A DNA stretch of 64,000 bases from CAYPIE01 sp964410665 (GTDB lineage: Bacteria; Planctomycetota; Planctomycetia; Gemmatales; Gemmataceae): contig CAYPIE010000017.1 of assembly GCA_964410665.1 (NCBI GenBank), positions 1 to 64,000 on the forward strand, written 5' to 3'. Each line of letters opens with the position of its first letter. Positions within the stretch are counted from its first letter, which is position 1. The position numbers and the translations under genes were made by a program. A model generated the notes under the pieces. The model saw only the letters and a program-made list of their open reading frames with translations. It did not search any database and was not told where the DNA came from. Of this stretch, positions 28,500 to 37,914 are shown piece by piece.

Positions 28500-29405
28500 A
28501 TGAAATTATTATCGCGACTACTGGTGGGGGTGGCTGGGCTGCATCTCGTGGGATGTGGCAGCCCGGTCCCGCCTGCCGAGTCCAAACCGTCTCCTGCAGC
28601 CGCAACCGCCATCAACGTGGCTGAGGAGCCGGATGAATGTAACGATCGTGCCTGCTGTCAGTTCCCTTCCCGTGCGGAGCTGGCGCAGTCTGACCTAGCA
28701 GGCAGCCTCGAGCCGACGCCGCCAGGTGCCCCCCGGGCTCTGCCCATACTACCCGAGGAAGGTACCTTCCAGGTCCTCACTCCGGATGGTCACATTCAGC
28801 TGCAAACCCGCGAGGACCATTCCCGTCGTCTTTGGATCACTGCAACCGTCTGCCAACGTGAGGCCCCACTCGAACTGTTCTTGTGCCGGACCCAGACCAA
28901 GGAACATGAGGCGATTGTCTCGACCGATGCCGCACCGGTCTTTATGGACGCCACCCTGAAGGCGATGGGGGCCGAACCCGGGAGTCCTGCGGAATTTGAG
29001 CCCGAGTACAAGCCCGCTACGGGGAGTGTGATCCAGGTCTCGGTTTATTACCGTGGTGACGATGGCAAACCGGTGCTCGCGCCCGCACAATCTTGGATCC
29101 GCGAAAGCGAAACCAAACAACCCATGCAGCATCACTGGGTCTTTGCCGGCAGCCGGCTGTACCCCGATCCCGTCGATCCCAACGGCAAGCCGATGTACGC
29201 GGCCAACAACGGCAACTTGATTAGTCTCGCCAACTTCTATGACTCGATGCTCGATCTGCCCATCAAGAGTCTGGATAACAATGACTTTCTGCTCTATGAA
29301 GCCAATCCCGCGACCATCCCGCCGTTGGGAAGCAAGGTGTATGTGATCCTGGAAGTGCAGAAGCCGGCCGCGAAGTCTAAGCCGGCGCAGCCCGACCAGG
29401 AATAA
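28500..29405 (+). CDS. Predicted lipoprotein
   Basis: The 301-residue protein has a lipoprotein signal ending in LVGC (16-19; Cys19 is the acylation site), followed by Ser-Pro-Val-Pro-Pro. Another Cys-rich short stretch (CNDRACCQF) lies near residues 43-51. The rest is soluble, with no family I recognise, and ends in a Lys/Pro-rich tail. It is the last of the three exported-protein genes and is followed by a hairpin at 29535-29565. It is likely in the periplasm or outer membrane. The function is unknown. Confidence 0.72.
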   Translation: MKLLSRLLVGVAGLHLVGCGSPVPPAESKPSPAAATAINVAEEPDECNDRACCQFPSRAELAQSDLAGSLEPTPPGAPRALPILPEEGTFQVLTPDGHIQLQTREDHSRRLWITATVCQREAPLELFLCRTQTKEHEAIVSTDAAPVFMDATLKAMGAEPGSPAEFEPEYKPATGSVIQVSVYYRGDDGKPVLAPAQSWIRESETKQPMQHHWVFAGSRLYPDPVDPNGKPMYAANNGNLISLANFYDSMLDLPIKSLDNNDFLLYEANPATIPPLGSKVYVILEVQKPAAKSKPAQPDQE

Positions 29406-29534
29406 GGTAACTCCTCGGCGGTGTGCAAAGGGCTCGATCGCCGCCGGATTGGGCCTTACCAGTTGATCACTTGGCAGCCACAGCGGGCAAGCACACCAGC
29501 ATCAAGCGCATGCCCGCCCAGCCCCAGCTCTCTT

Positions 29535-29565
29535 CTTCCGGCGAATGCTCCAGGTTCGCCGGAAG
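29535..29565. terminator. Hairpin between lipoprotein gene and carA
   Basis: CTTCCGGCGAA (29535-29545) pairs perfectly with TTCGCCGGAAG (29555-29565), with a 9-base loop. It sits between the convergent stops at 29405 and 29567. There is no U-tract on either strand, so it may act as a weak or Rho-assisted terminator. Confidence 0.5.
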
Positions 29566-29566
29566 A

Positions 29567-30670
29567 TCATCCCATCATCTTGCGAAATTCCTCAAAGAGA
29601 TAGGTTGAGTCATGCGGCCCCGCCGAGGCTTCGGGGTGATACTGCACGCTGAACAGGGGCAACTTCCGATGCTGCATCCCCTCTAAGGTGCGGTCGTTCA
29701 GATTCTGGTGGGTGGGGATCAAATCGGCCGGAAGACTCGCAGGATCGACGGTAAAGCCATGGTTTTGCGTAGTAATTTCGACGCGCCCCGTGGCCAGATG
29801 CAGCACGGGTTGATTGGCACCGCGATGACCAAACTTGAGTTTGTAGGTCTTTGCCCCTAGAGCCAAGGCGAGCAGTTGATGCCCCAGGCAAATGCCAAAG
29901 ATCGGTTTTTTCCCGACCAATCCGGCAATGGTTTCGATGGCATACTTGACCGCCGCCGGATCGCCGGGGCCGTTGGACAGGAAGATGCCATCGGGATGAA
30001 GCGCCAGCACATCCCGTGCGGACATGATGCCTGGAACGATGGTCACCTTACAACCCACCCGTACAAGACAGCGGGGAATATTCCATTTCATGCCAAAATC
30101 CAGCGCCACGACATGATGGCTGGGAGGATGTTCCGGTAAGATTTGTTGTGCCAACGGATGAACAGGTCCTTGCCCCCAGAAGAGGGTCTGCTTGGGTACG
30201 ACCGAGCGGACCAAGTCTTGCCCTAACATGGCCGCACTCGCTTTGGCGCGGTCGACCAGGATTGCATCGTTGGATTCTAGACTGGAGAGGATCCCACGCA
30301 TCGCACCGTGGACGCGAATTCGCCGCACTAAGGCACGCGTATCAATTCCCTCCAGGCCGACGATCTGATAATCACGAAGGTATTGATCTAGTGTACAGGT
30401 ACTCCGGTAGTTGCTCGGATGTCGCGACCATTCCCGCACAATAAAGCCACTTACTTGGGGCTGGGCCGACTCGGCATCCTCGTGGCTGATGCCATAGTTC
30501 CCAATCAACGGATAAGTCATCGTGACCATCTGACCACGATACGATGGATCGGTTAAGATCTCCTGGTAGCCTGTCATGCTCGTATTGAAGACCACCTCAC
30601 CGACCACCTCGCCGTGCGCTCCAAAGCGGCGGCCCGTGAAGACGGTACCATCCTCCAGGGCGAGTTTCAC
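29567..30670 (-). CDS. carA: Carbamoyl-phosphate synthase small subunit
   Basis: CarA is the glutaminase subunit of carbamoyl-phosphate synthase, feeding pyrimidine and arginine synthesis. The N-terminal domain has LALEDGTVFTGRRFGA, VVFNTSMTGYQEILTDPSY and the EGIDTRALVRRIR segment. The C-terminal class I glutaminase has GICLGHQLLALALG with the nucleophile Cys, NHGFTVD, and VQYHPEAS with the catalytic His. GTG 30670 gives a typical MKLALEDGT start; TTG 30685 (GGGAG five bases upstream) and TTG 30703 are alternatives. carB is not in the window, so the large subunit is encoded elsewhere. It is convergent with the lipoprotein gene. Confidence 0.92.
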   Translation of the reverse strand: MKLALEDGTVFTGRRFGAHGEVVGEVVFNTSMTGYQEILTDPSYRGQMVTMTYPLIGNYGISHEDAESAQPQVSGFIVREWSRHPSNYRSTCTLDQYLRDYQIVGLEGIDTRALVRRIRVHGAMRGILSSLESNDAILVDRAKASAAMLGQDLVRSVVPKQTLFWGQGPVHPLAQQILPEHPPSHHVVALDFGMKWNIPRCLVRVGCKVTIVPGIMSARDVLALHPDGIFLSNGPGDPAAVKYAIETIAGLVGKKPIFGICLGHQLLALALGAKTYKLKFGHRGANQPVLHLATGRVEITTQNHGFTVDPASLPADLIPTHQNLNDRTLEGMQHRKLPLFSVQYHPEASAGPHDSTYLFEEFRKMMG

Positions 30671-30733
30671 CAGTTCGCCTGCCAAGCCAACTCCCTCAGT
30701 CAATCCAGGTAAGGCATGTGGGATGCCGAAGTG

Positions 30734-30776
30734 AACAAATTTTGTTTATTGTAGGGATTTCGCGTCGAATTGACCA
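30734..30776 (-). promoter_or_regulatory. Candidate carA promoter with overlapping palindrome
   Basis: On the minus strand a -35-like TGGTCA (30771-30776) and a -10-like TACAAT (30748-30753) are separated by 17 bases, about 80 bases from the carA start. Just downstream, at 30734-30746, lies a 13-base palindrome, AACAAA-T-TTTGTT, near the expected transcription start. It could be an operator. This is pattern-based only. Confidence 0.35.
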
Positions 30777-30877
30777 GCATCCGACGTGCGCTGTGGGGAG
30801 TCCATCATTTGTGGATTATTGAACGAGCCCCAGACATCTGTCCAGAGCCCGTGTGCGGTGGATACTGAAAGGCAGGC

Positions 30878-31672
30878 TCACTTTTCTCCGTAGGCGCGAT
30901 AGCGATAGCGGGTTGGTTTACTTGGAGAAGTCAAGGCGACATTCCGCACGTTGGAGGGTGTCGCCGCGGGAGCGGTTTGTGGGGCCGGCTGCGGAACCGG
31001 ATCCACAGGGCCACCATCATAGCGATAGCTGGGAGCGGGCTCCTCAGCTTGCGGCGCAGGGAGGCTTGGTGCAGCGGGATTGATCGGCGTCGTGGGTGTG
31101 GGCACCGCGTTCGGGATATCCAACCCGGGCAACTCGCGGAGTGACAGGGCCAGCGTACTGATGAGAGCTTCACTACAGGCATCGTAGAGCGGAGCAACGT
31201 CGTTGGCACAGGGCTGGAAGTAGTAACGCGAATATCCATAGAAACGGGGACTGCTGTAATAGAAGCGGAGCGAGCTAAACGACCGCGGATAATAATAGCT
31301 GTAGAAACGAGGGTAGCTGTAGAACCGCGAGTAGCCAAAGGAGTAGCTCGGGAAGCGATAGCTGGGGTAGCCATAGAACCGCGAGTAGCCAAAGCGAACG
31401 CTGGGATAACCGTAATAGCGGGAATAGCGAAAGCTGAGGCCCGGTCGGACGAACTTGGGCCCACGAAAATTATAGCGGTAATACGAATAGCCATATCGCC
31501 CTGGATAACCCACCCGGTAGGTGTTGCTATTCACGGCAAAGCTGGCTCCAGGACGTACGAAGGACACACCACCCGATCGAACCGTTCGAGGGCTCTGAGC
31601 AACAGCAGGGAGTCCAATGTACAAGACCAGGGCGATGCCTCCGGTGAACAGGCGGAACAGTTTGCCTTCCAT
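30878..31672 (-). CDS. Exported Tyr/Arg-rich repetitive protein
   Basis: The 264-residue protein has a signal peptide (EGKLFRLFTGGIALVLYIGL, cleavage near AVAQ), with GGAG before the ATG. Residues of about 55-155 are extremely rich in Tyr, Arg, Ser and Phe in short units such as YSRFYGYPS, FGYSRFY and RFYSYYYPRS. The DNA shows the repeats directly, with GAACCGCGAGTAGCCAAAG near 31322 and again near 31377. The C-terminal 100 residues are Pro/Ala-rich with a PTPTTPINPAAPS-like stretch. Nothing catalytic is seen. It may form a structural or adhesive layer, but that is a guess. It is upstream of carA on the same strand and divergent from the gene at 31937. Confidence 0.72.
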   Translation of the reverse strand: MEGKLFRLFTGGIALVLYIGLPAVAQSPRTVRSGGVSFVRPGASFAVNSNTYRVGYPGRYGYSYYRYNFRGPKFVRPGLSFRYSRYYGYPSVRFGYSRFYGYPSYRFPSYSFGYSRFYSYPRFYSYYYPRSFSSLRFYYSSPRFYGYSRYYFQPCANDVAPLYDACSEALISTLALSLRELPGLDIPNAVPTPTTPINPAAPSLPAPQAEEPAPSYRYDGGPVDPVPQPAPQTAPAATPSNVRNVALTSPSKPTRYRYRAYGEK

Positions 31673-31936
31673 CGCGTCATTCTCCAGATGAAGTCAAGGT
31701 GCCCAAAACTCCCGCAGGGGAGCACGCAAAGGATGGTTAGGTTCCGCTGGTCGCCATCCTGAAGAAATTGTATAGGAGGATCGCGCAGGCCGTCAAAGGC
31801 AGCCCGCTGTCAATCTGTGCAGTCCTGATCCATCTTGCGGTGGGGATCGTAACCAAGTTAAGGTGACCCTTGGTACGATTGGGTCCTGCTTGCGGGAATG
31901 ATTCCCCTCCCCTCACCCCTCTTGGGAGTTCTCGCC
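31673..31936. other. Divergent intergenic promoter region
   Basis: Two divergent genes start at 31672 (minus) and 31937 (plus), with 264 bases in between. The region must hold both promoters. I see no gene and no clear motif. Confidence 0.4.
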
Positions 31937-32686
31937 ATGCACCTTTGCTGTGCACATTCACTGGGATTGGCCCGAATCGCCTGCCTGTTGCTGGGTCTGC
32001 TGGCAAGCAGCGCCCGGCTCCTGAGCCAGGAGGGAACTTTCAACAATGAACACCCCGTCGCACCCGCCCTTCACGAAGAAGACAAAGAAGACATTTGGAC
32101 GATGCACTTTCGCTTTAAGAATCCACGCATCCTCACCGCCGATGTGCCCGGCCAGGGCAAAAAAATCGTCTGGTACATGTGGTATCAGGTGATCAACAAG
32201 ACCGGCGAACCGCACACCTTTATTCCCGACTTTGAGCTGGTAACTGTCGATCGCAACACGCGTCACAGCGATGTGATCGTGCCCTCGGTGGAGGAGGTGA
32301 TCAAGAAGTTTGAGGATCCGACTGGGCGACTGGACATCAAGAATTCTGTCACCATCATGAAAGAACCGATCCAACCGACCAAGCCCCTGTCGGTGCCGCG
32401 GGCCTATACCGGGTTGGCCATTTGGACCGATGTCTACGACCGGGCTCCGGACACCAACAAGTTCAGTATCTTTGTCAGCGGTCTGTCCAACGGCTGGACC
32501 GAGGACGACAAGGGGGTGATTCGCCGCAAAACGTTGCAGCTGAACTTTGAGCGTCGTAGTGACAAGTTCCGCAACGCCTCCGAAGACATTTATTATTTGC
32601 CCGATCGGACCAAATGGATCTACCGGGCGGTCAGTTTCCCCAAAGACAAGGGAACGGTCGACCAGCCCAGCAATACAAAAAAATAG
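31937..32686 (+). CDS. Secreted hypothetical protein
   Basis: The 249-residue product begins with a signal sequence (ARIACLLLGLLASSARLLS). ATG 31937 has GGGAG eight bases upstream; the frame is open to 31898, without a better RBS. The mature part starts with an acidic stretch (HEEDKEDIW) and an Ig-like beta-rich core (WTMHFRFKNPRILTADVPG, VWYMWYQVINKTGEPHTFIP). This pattern recurs in planctomycete hypothetical proteins. No motif suggests a catalytic role. The nearest downstream gene is the PVC cytochrome, with a hairpin between them. Confidence 0.7.
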   Translation: MHLCCAHSLGLARIACLLLGLLASSARLLSQEGTFNNEHPVAPALHEEDKEDIWTMHFRFKNPRILTADVPGQGKKIVWYMWYQVINKTGEPHTFIPDFELVTVDRNTRHSDVIVPSVEEVIKKFEDPTGRLDIKNSVTIMKEPIQPTKPLSVPRAYTGLAIWTDVYDRAPDTNKFSIFVSGLSNGWTEDDKGVIRRKTLQLNFERRSDKFRNASEDIYYLPDRTKWIYRAVSFPKDKGTVDQPSNTKK

Positions 32687-32719
32687 CCATCACGAAGCCC
32701 GGGTATTGATCCTTTGACC

Positions 32720-32748
32720 ATGCTAGCCGTCGCAATGGCGGCTGGCAT
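32720..32748 (+). terminator. Likely hairpin terminator after the secreted hypothetical gene
   Basis: ATGCTAGCCG (32720-32729) pairs with CGGCTGGCAT (32739-32748), with one T-G wobble and a 9-base loop, 34 bases after the stop. No clear T-run follows, so it is a moderate candidate. Confidence 0.45.
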
Positions 32749-32918
32749 CGATCCTTCGCCCTTGCCACTTCCCTTGGCATTCGCCGGCCTCCTCTGCCGC
32801 CAGGTGGCATCCCATTGTCAGGTTGCCTCACTCCGATTGCCCCGGTTTTTTCAGGATGCTAGGCTGAACGAGTTCACAACGCAGCGACTTCCCTGCCTGT
32901 TCGGAGACCTTCCCTCCC

Positions 32919-35900
32919 ATGCATTCGCGATGGCTCTTGCTCGGGGCGACCAGTGTCTGTGGCCTGGTGTTGTCCCTTTGGTCCATGGCCGCCGTGGACC
33001 CGACGTCGGACCAACCTTCCGACTTCAACCCCAAGCTCGCTCCGGCCTCGGCAGAAGCCGACCAGGCGATTGCTCGATTCAAATACGCAAACGGTCTCCA
33101 GGTCCGCACCTGGGCCGCGGAGCCGTTGTTGGCCCATCCGGTGGCTTTTTGTCTGGATGAACAGGGACGTGTGTATGTGGCCGAGACGTTTCGCCACAGC
33201 GATGGCGGAGCCACCGATAATCGCGACCACAAGGTTTGGCTGGAGGACGACCTCGCCTCACGTACGGTTGCCGATCGCGTGGCCATGTTCAAGAAGTTTC
33301 TCGGGGAGAAGTTTGTCGACTATACCACCCAGCATGAGCGTATTCGCCTGGTCGAAGACATCAATGGCGATGGCAAAGCCGACAAAGCAACGGTCTTCGC
33401 CGATGGCTTCAAAGACCCCGCCGCTGGGATCGGTGCGGGGGTGCTTGCCCGCGCCGGCGACGTCTACTTTACCTGCATTCCAGACCTCTGGCGGCTCAAA
33501 GATACCAACCAGAACGGCCATGCCGAGGTCCGCGAAAAGCTCTCCACCGGCTATGGCGTGCATGTCGCCTTCCTCGGGCATGACCTGCATGGCCTACGGA
33601 TGGGACCCGATGGCAAGCTCTACTTCAGCATCGGCGACCGCGGCCTAAACGTGGTCAACCAGGAAGGCAAGCGCCTGTTCTACCCGGACACCGGATCGAT
33701 CCTGCGCTGTAATCCCGACGGCTCGGAGCTGGAAGTAATTGCCATCGGCCTGCGCAACCCCCAAGAGCTGGCCTTTGACGCCTACGGACGCCTGTTCACC
33801 GGTGACAACAACTCCGACTCCGGTGACAAGGCCCGATGGGTCTATGTGGTCGAGGGGGCGGACAGCGGCTGGCGGATGTACTACCAGTATGGGTCGTCGA
33901 TGAGCAACCGCGGGCCCTGGAACGCCGAGAAGATCTGGCACTTGCCCCACCCGGAGCAACCAGCTTATGTGCTGCCCCCCTGTGCACATATTACCGCTGG
34001 GCCGTCAGGACTGTGTGCCTACTACGGAACAGGGCTTGACGAGCGTTATCAGGATCACTTTTTCTTGGCGGATTTCCGTGGCTCCAGTGGCGGCTCGGGC
34101 ATTACCTCGTTTGGCATTGAACCGGATGGCGCATCCTTCAAAGTCACCGACGAGCATCCATTCATCTGGTCGATCCTGGCGACCGATTGCGACTTTGGTC
34201 CGGATGGCGCGTTTTACATTTCGGACTGGGTAGAAGGCTGGAACAAGACGGGAAAAGGACGGATCTATCGCCTGACCAACCCCACACAGGTGACCAAGCC
34301 AGCAGTCCAACAAATGCAAAAGCTGTTTGCGGAGGGTTTCGTCCACCGCTCGATCGAAGAGCTGATTGGCCTATTTGAGCATCCGGATCTTCGGGTTCGA
34401 CAGGAGGCTCAGTTCGCCCTGGCCAAACAGGGCAAGGCAGCGATTGCCGCACTACAGAGGGTGGCCAGCGAGAGTGACAACGTGTTTGCCCGTCTGCATG
34501 CCATCTGGGGGCTGGGTCAGATTGGCCGCAACCAACGCACGCTCGCGGGGCAAGCATTTGCCCCAGCGAGCAAGTTGCTCGAACATCCACACCCCGAAGT
34601 GCGCATCAACGCGATCAAACATCTTGGTAATCGCCAGTATGGCGTCACCGCGGAGCGATTGGTCCCGCTGCTGGCTGATCCCGAGCCGCGCGTCCGCCTG
34701 CATGCCAGCATCGCATTGGGCAAACGACTCGACCAAGATGAGCAGACTCTCGGGAAGGCCTATGCAGCGATCCGCGCGTTCCTGGTCGAAAATGCCGACG
34801 AAGATGCCTACCTGCGTCACGGGGGAGTCATGGCGCTTTCGGGCCTGCCCCAGGAGCTGATCCGAAAAGCGGCCGAGGATGATGCCGCCCCGGTCCGGCT
34901 TGCTGCCCTGCTCAGTATGCGGCAAAGCAGCGATGCGGACATCGCTGGCTTCCTCAACGATGCCGATCCCAGGCTGGTGCTGGAGGCAGCCCGGGCCATC
35001 CATGATGAGAATATCGACGCCGCCTTGCCAGCCTTGGCTGGTCTAATTCGTCGCAGCCTTGAGGACACCAATCTGGGCTTCCGGGTGCTCAATGCTCACT
35101 TCCGGCTGGGTCAGCCTGAAAATGCTCGGGCACTCGCCGCCTTTGCCGCCTGGCCGACGGCCAAGGAACCACTGCGTCTAGAAGCCTTGAGTATGCTCGG
35201 GGCGTGGGCCAAGCCTGGTCGGCGTGATCGGATTACCGGGGCGACACAAGAACTCCCCGCCCGATCGGCGGAGGTCGCAACGACGGCGTTGCGGACGCAA
35301 CTGGGTCGCCTGTTTACTGGGTCGGGCAAGGTCCGTCAGGAGGCGGCCAAGGTCGCCGCGAAGCTGGGCATCCAGGAGATTAGTCCGGTTTTATTCGAAC
35401 TGTTGCAGGATGCTAAGCAACCCGGCAAAGTGCGGGTGGATGCGCTGGAAGCCTTGGAAGCGCTGAAAGATCCCAAGCTGTCAGAAGCGATCGCTTCAGC
35501 AGAGCAGGCCAACGATCCCCGGTTACGCAATGCTGGACGTCGCTTGCGTGCGACCTCAAAACCTGAGGCCGTCATTGCCCAACTGGCCCAGGTAATCGCG
35601 AACCCCAAGACTTCGGTATTGGAAATCCAGGGGAGTTACCGATTGCTGGGAGGTTTGGATCAGCCCGCCGCGGACCGACTCCTTGAAGCGGGGCTCGACC
35701 GCCTTCTCGCCGGGAAAATTCTTCCCGAGGCTCGATTGGATCTGTTGCAGGCTGCCCGCAAGCGCGCGGTAAAACGACCGAGTCTCGAGCGCAAACTCGC
35801 CGCCTACAACCAAGCGCGACCCGCCAACGATCCCTTGGCCGACTATCTGGAGACCTTGGCGGGTGGCGATGCCGAAGTCGGTCGTCAGATCTTTTTCAAT

Positions 35901-36290
35901 GACGAGCAGGTTTACTGCCTCCGCTGTCACATGGTAGAAGGTGTCGGTGGGGTGGTCGGCCCGGCGTTGGATGCGATCGGCAGCAAGAAAGACCGACGTT
36001 ATCTGCTCGAGGCAATTGTCATGCCCAGCGCAAACATCGCAGAGGGCTATGACACAGTCACGCTATTCTTATTGGACGGTCGCTCGGTCAGTGGTGTGCT
36101 CAAGGGAGAAAACGAGCAGCAAGTCAAACTCATCACGGCCGAGGGCAAGATGCTGACGATTGCCAAGGAGGACATTGACCTGCGGCAAAAGGGGCAATCG
36201 GCCATGCCGGTTGACCTGCTCAAGCATCTGCCCAAACCAAAGCTGCGCGATTTGGTTGAGTATCTGGCCAGCTTAAAAGCGAAGGAATAG
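32919..36290 (+). CDS. PVC-type heme-binding protein: membrane-bound dehydrogenase propeller, HEAT repeats and CxxCH domain
   Basis: The 1,123-residue protein starts with a signal peptide (LLLGATSVCGLVLSLWSMAA). The first 420 residues form a sugar-dehydrogenase-like propeller (TWAAEPLLAHPVAFCLDEQG, EDINGDGKADKATVFADGF, LHGLRMGPDGKLYFSIGDRG, IGLRNPQELAFDAYGRLFTG, CDFGPDGAFYISDW). About 460-950 are HEAT-like repeats. The C-terminus has one heme site, CLRCH at 1000-1004, and the module GPALDAIGSKKDRRYLLEAI, MPSANIAEGYDT, typical of planctomycete and verrucomicrobial PVC-type cytochromes. These are thought to be periplasmic dehydrogenases in polysaccharide or sugar use; the substrate is unknown. 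Confidence 0.9.
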   Translation: MHSRWLLLGATSVCGLVLSLWSMAAVDPTSDQPSDFNPKLAPASAEADQAIARFKYANGLQVRTWAAEPLLAHPVAFCLDEQGRVYVAETFRHSDGGATDNRDHKVWLEDDLASRTVADRVAMFKKFLGEKFVDYTTQHERIRLVEDINGDGKADKATVFADGFKDPAAGIGAGVLARAGDVYFTCIPDLWRLKDTNQNGHAEVREKLSTGYGVHVAFLGHDLHGLRMGPDGKLYFSIGDRGLNVVNQEGKRLFYPDTGSILRCNPDGSELEVIAIGLRNPQELAFDAYGRLFTGDNNSDSGDKARWVYVVEGADSGWRMYYQYGSSMSNRGPWNAEKIWHLPHPEQPAYVLPPCAHITAGPSGLCAYYGTGLDERYQDHFFLADFRGSSGGSGITSFGIEPDGASFKVTDEHPFIWSILATDCDFGPDGAFYISDWVEGWNKTGKGRIYRLTNPTQVTKPAVQQMQKLFAEGFVHRSIEELIGLFEHPDLRVRQEAQFALAKQGKAAIAALQRVASESDNVFARLHAIWGLGQIGRNQRTLAGQAFAPASKLLEHPHPEVRINAIKHLGNRQYGVTAERLVPLLADPEPRVRLHASIALGKRLDQDEQTLGKAYAAIRAFLVENADEDAYLRHGGVMALSGLPQELIRKAAEDDAAPVRLAALLSMRQSSDADIAGFLNDADPRLVLEAARAIHDENIDAALPALAGLIRRSLEDTNLGFRVLNAHFRLGQPENARALAAFAAWPTAKEPLRLEALSMLGAWAKPGRRDRITGATQELPARSAEVATTALRTQLGRLFTGSGKVRQEAAKVAAKLGIQEISPVLFELLQDAKQPGKVRVDALEALEALKDPKLSEAIASAEQANDPRLRNAGRRLRATSKPEAVIAQLAQVIANPKTSVLEIQGSYRLLGGLDQPAADRLLEAGLDRLLAGKILPEARLDLLQAARKRAVKRPSLERKLAAYNQARPANDPLADYLETLAGGDAEVGRQIFFNDEQVYCLRCHMVEGVGGVVGPALDAIGSKKDRRYLLEAIVMPSANIAEGYDTVTLFLLDGRSVSGVLKGENEQQVKLITAEGKMLTIAKEDIDLRQKGQSAMPVDLLKHLPKPKLRDLVEYLASLKAKE

Positions 36291-36300
36291 GACCGTCACA

Positions 36301-36334
36301 GTCCCACCGCCGGAACCGACTCCGGCGGTGGGAC
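36301..36334. terminator. Strong bidirectional hairpin terminator
   Basis: GTCCCACCGCCGGA (36301-36314) pairs perfectly with TCCGGCGGTGGGAC (36321-36334) across a 6-base loop. It lies between the convergent stops at 36290 and 36337. Confidence 0.8.
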
Positions 36335-36336
36335 CC

Positions 36337-37914
36337 TCATTTCATTTGCCCGCGAAAGGGATCTGAATCCTGTCCGGGTCGCAATTCAAACGGACGTCTA
36401 TCGAGGAACAGGCGAAGTCGCTCCCGGTAGGGAAATTGTTCGTTTTTGGCTAGTCGAGCAATCGCCTGCCGTTGCCAAAAGATGGCCTGACGGAAGCGTC
36501 GATTGGCGGCATAGCAGATGGCCAGGGTGTCCAGTTGCTGGGGGGTCAGTTCGCTGGTCTGCTCACACAACCGTGCGGCGACACCGAGTGCAATCCGCGG
36601 CGCGAACACGCCAGGCTCCCGACAGGCAGCCCGTAGACGGGCCAGTGCGTTGAGCGAAGATGCGTCTTGGGGTTCCAGCTGGCAAGCCTGTTCGTAGTCG
36701 GCCAAGGCGGCATGGTAGTCGCCTAGTTCCTGGATCACGCGTCCACGCAGCACATAGCCAAGCGCCAGCTCAGGAGCTTGACGAATAGCATGGTTGGCAT
36801 TGATGCGGGCCAACTCGAGTTGGCCTTGTTGGTGAAACAAAATCGCCCGGGCCTGATAGAGTCGCGGTTGATGCGGGTCACGTTCCAAGCTGGCGGCGAG
36901 GTCGCGGAGGGCTTGCTCGGTTTGCCCAAGGTTGGCCAGGGCCAGCCCCCGTTGGGCATAGCCACTGGGCTCTTCTGGCTGCAAGCTAACCACATGGTTG
37001 AAGTCGGCCACCGCCTCGGCAAAGCGATCCTCCAGCACAAATAGCAAGCCGCGATTGAAGTGCGCGGCAACATGGTCATTGCGCAGTTGGATAGCCTTTG
37101 CGAAGTCAGTCAAAGCCTCGTTGTGTCGATCCTGACAGGCGTACAGCACTCCACGGAGATTGAGGGCATCGGCATGGAAAGGGCAGAGTCGCAGGGCCCA
37201 GTCCAGGTCGTTGAGGGCTGCCTCGGTCTGGCCCGCCTCCGCATAGGCTCGACCGCGGAGGAAAAAGGTTTGCACATCGCCGGGTTGCAGCCGTAGACAG
37301 GTGGTGAAATCGGCAATTGCCTCTTGGTGGCGACCCAGGAGCTGACAGGAGACGCCGCGATAGCAGAAGGCCTGGCAATGGTGCGAGTCCAGGCCAATGG
37401 TCTGGCTGTACTCGGCAATCGCCTGAGCATGGCGGTCCATCGCGGCATAGGTGTTGCCCCGATTGAAGTGCACCCGCGCAGGTTCACCGCCACGGGCTAG
37501 CGCCTCGGCGAAGTCGGCCAAAGCCTCCTCATGGCGACCTAGCCGGGTCAGAGCAATGCCGCGGCCGTTGAAGGCATCGGGGTCGGTGGCATCGATGGCG
37601 ATCGCCTGGGTATAGTCCGCGACCGCCGCCGCGTAGGAACCGCCATCGATCGCTGCGGCGGCGCGATTGTGCAGAGCCTCGACAAAACCCGGGCGAAGTC
37701 GCAGCGCCTCCGTCAGATCGGCGATGGCCCCATCCAGTTGCTGCTGCATCACCCGGACGTTGCCGCGCTGAAAGTACAGGTCTGGGTTGTGCGGATCTTG
37801 GGCAATAGCGGCATCCAGATGCAGCAAGGCTGCCGCGAAATCCAAGCGACGAAGATAGGCTTGTGCCTGCCAGGCGAAGCGATCCGCATCAGAAGCGGGC
37901 AATGGTCGATCCAT
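36337..37914 (-). CDS. Tetratricopeptide repeat (TPR) protein
   Basis: The 525-residue product is an almost continuous array of about 12 TPRs of 34 residues, for example HLDAAIAQDPHNPDLYFQRG, ADYTQAIAIDATDPDAFNGRG, AEYSQTIGLDSHHCQAFCYRG. Such arrays bind partner proteins. No signal peptide or other domain is visible, so it is likely cytoplasmic. The start is uncertain: ATG 37914 is chosen as nearest the first repeat, and ATG 37965 is possible. The frame is open to 38154. It is convergent with the cytochrome gene and divergent from the small gene at 38203. Confidence 0.82.
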   Translation of the reverse strand: MDRPLPASDADRFAWQAQAYLRRLDFAAALLHLDAAIAQDPHNPDLYFQRGNVRVMQQQLDGAIADLTEALRLRPGFVEALHNRAAAAIDGGSYAAAVADYTQAIAIDATDPDAFNGRGIALTRLGRHEEALADFAEALARGGEPARVHFNRGNTYAAMDRHAQAIAEYSQTIGLDSHHCQAFCYRGVSCQLLGRHQEAIADFTTCLRLQPGDVQTFFLRGRAYAEAGQTEAALNDLDWALRLCPFHADALNLRGVLYACQDRHNEALTDFAKAIQLRNDHVAAHFNRGLLFVLEDRFAEAVADFNHVVSLQPEEPSGYAQRGLALANLGQTEQALRDLAASLERDPHQPRLYQARAILFHQQGQLELARINANHAIRQAPELALGYVLRGRVIQELGDYHAALADYEQACQLEPQDASSLNALARLRAACREPGVFAPRIALGVAARLCEQTSELTPQQLDTLAICYAANRRFRQAIFWQRQAIARLAKNEQFPYRERLRLFLDRRPFELRPGQDSDPFRGQMK

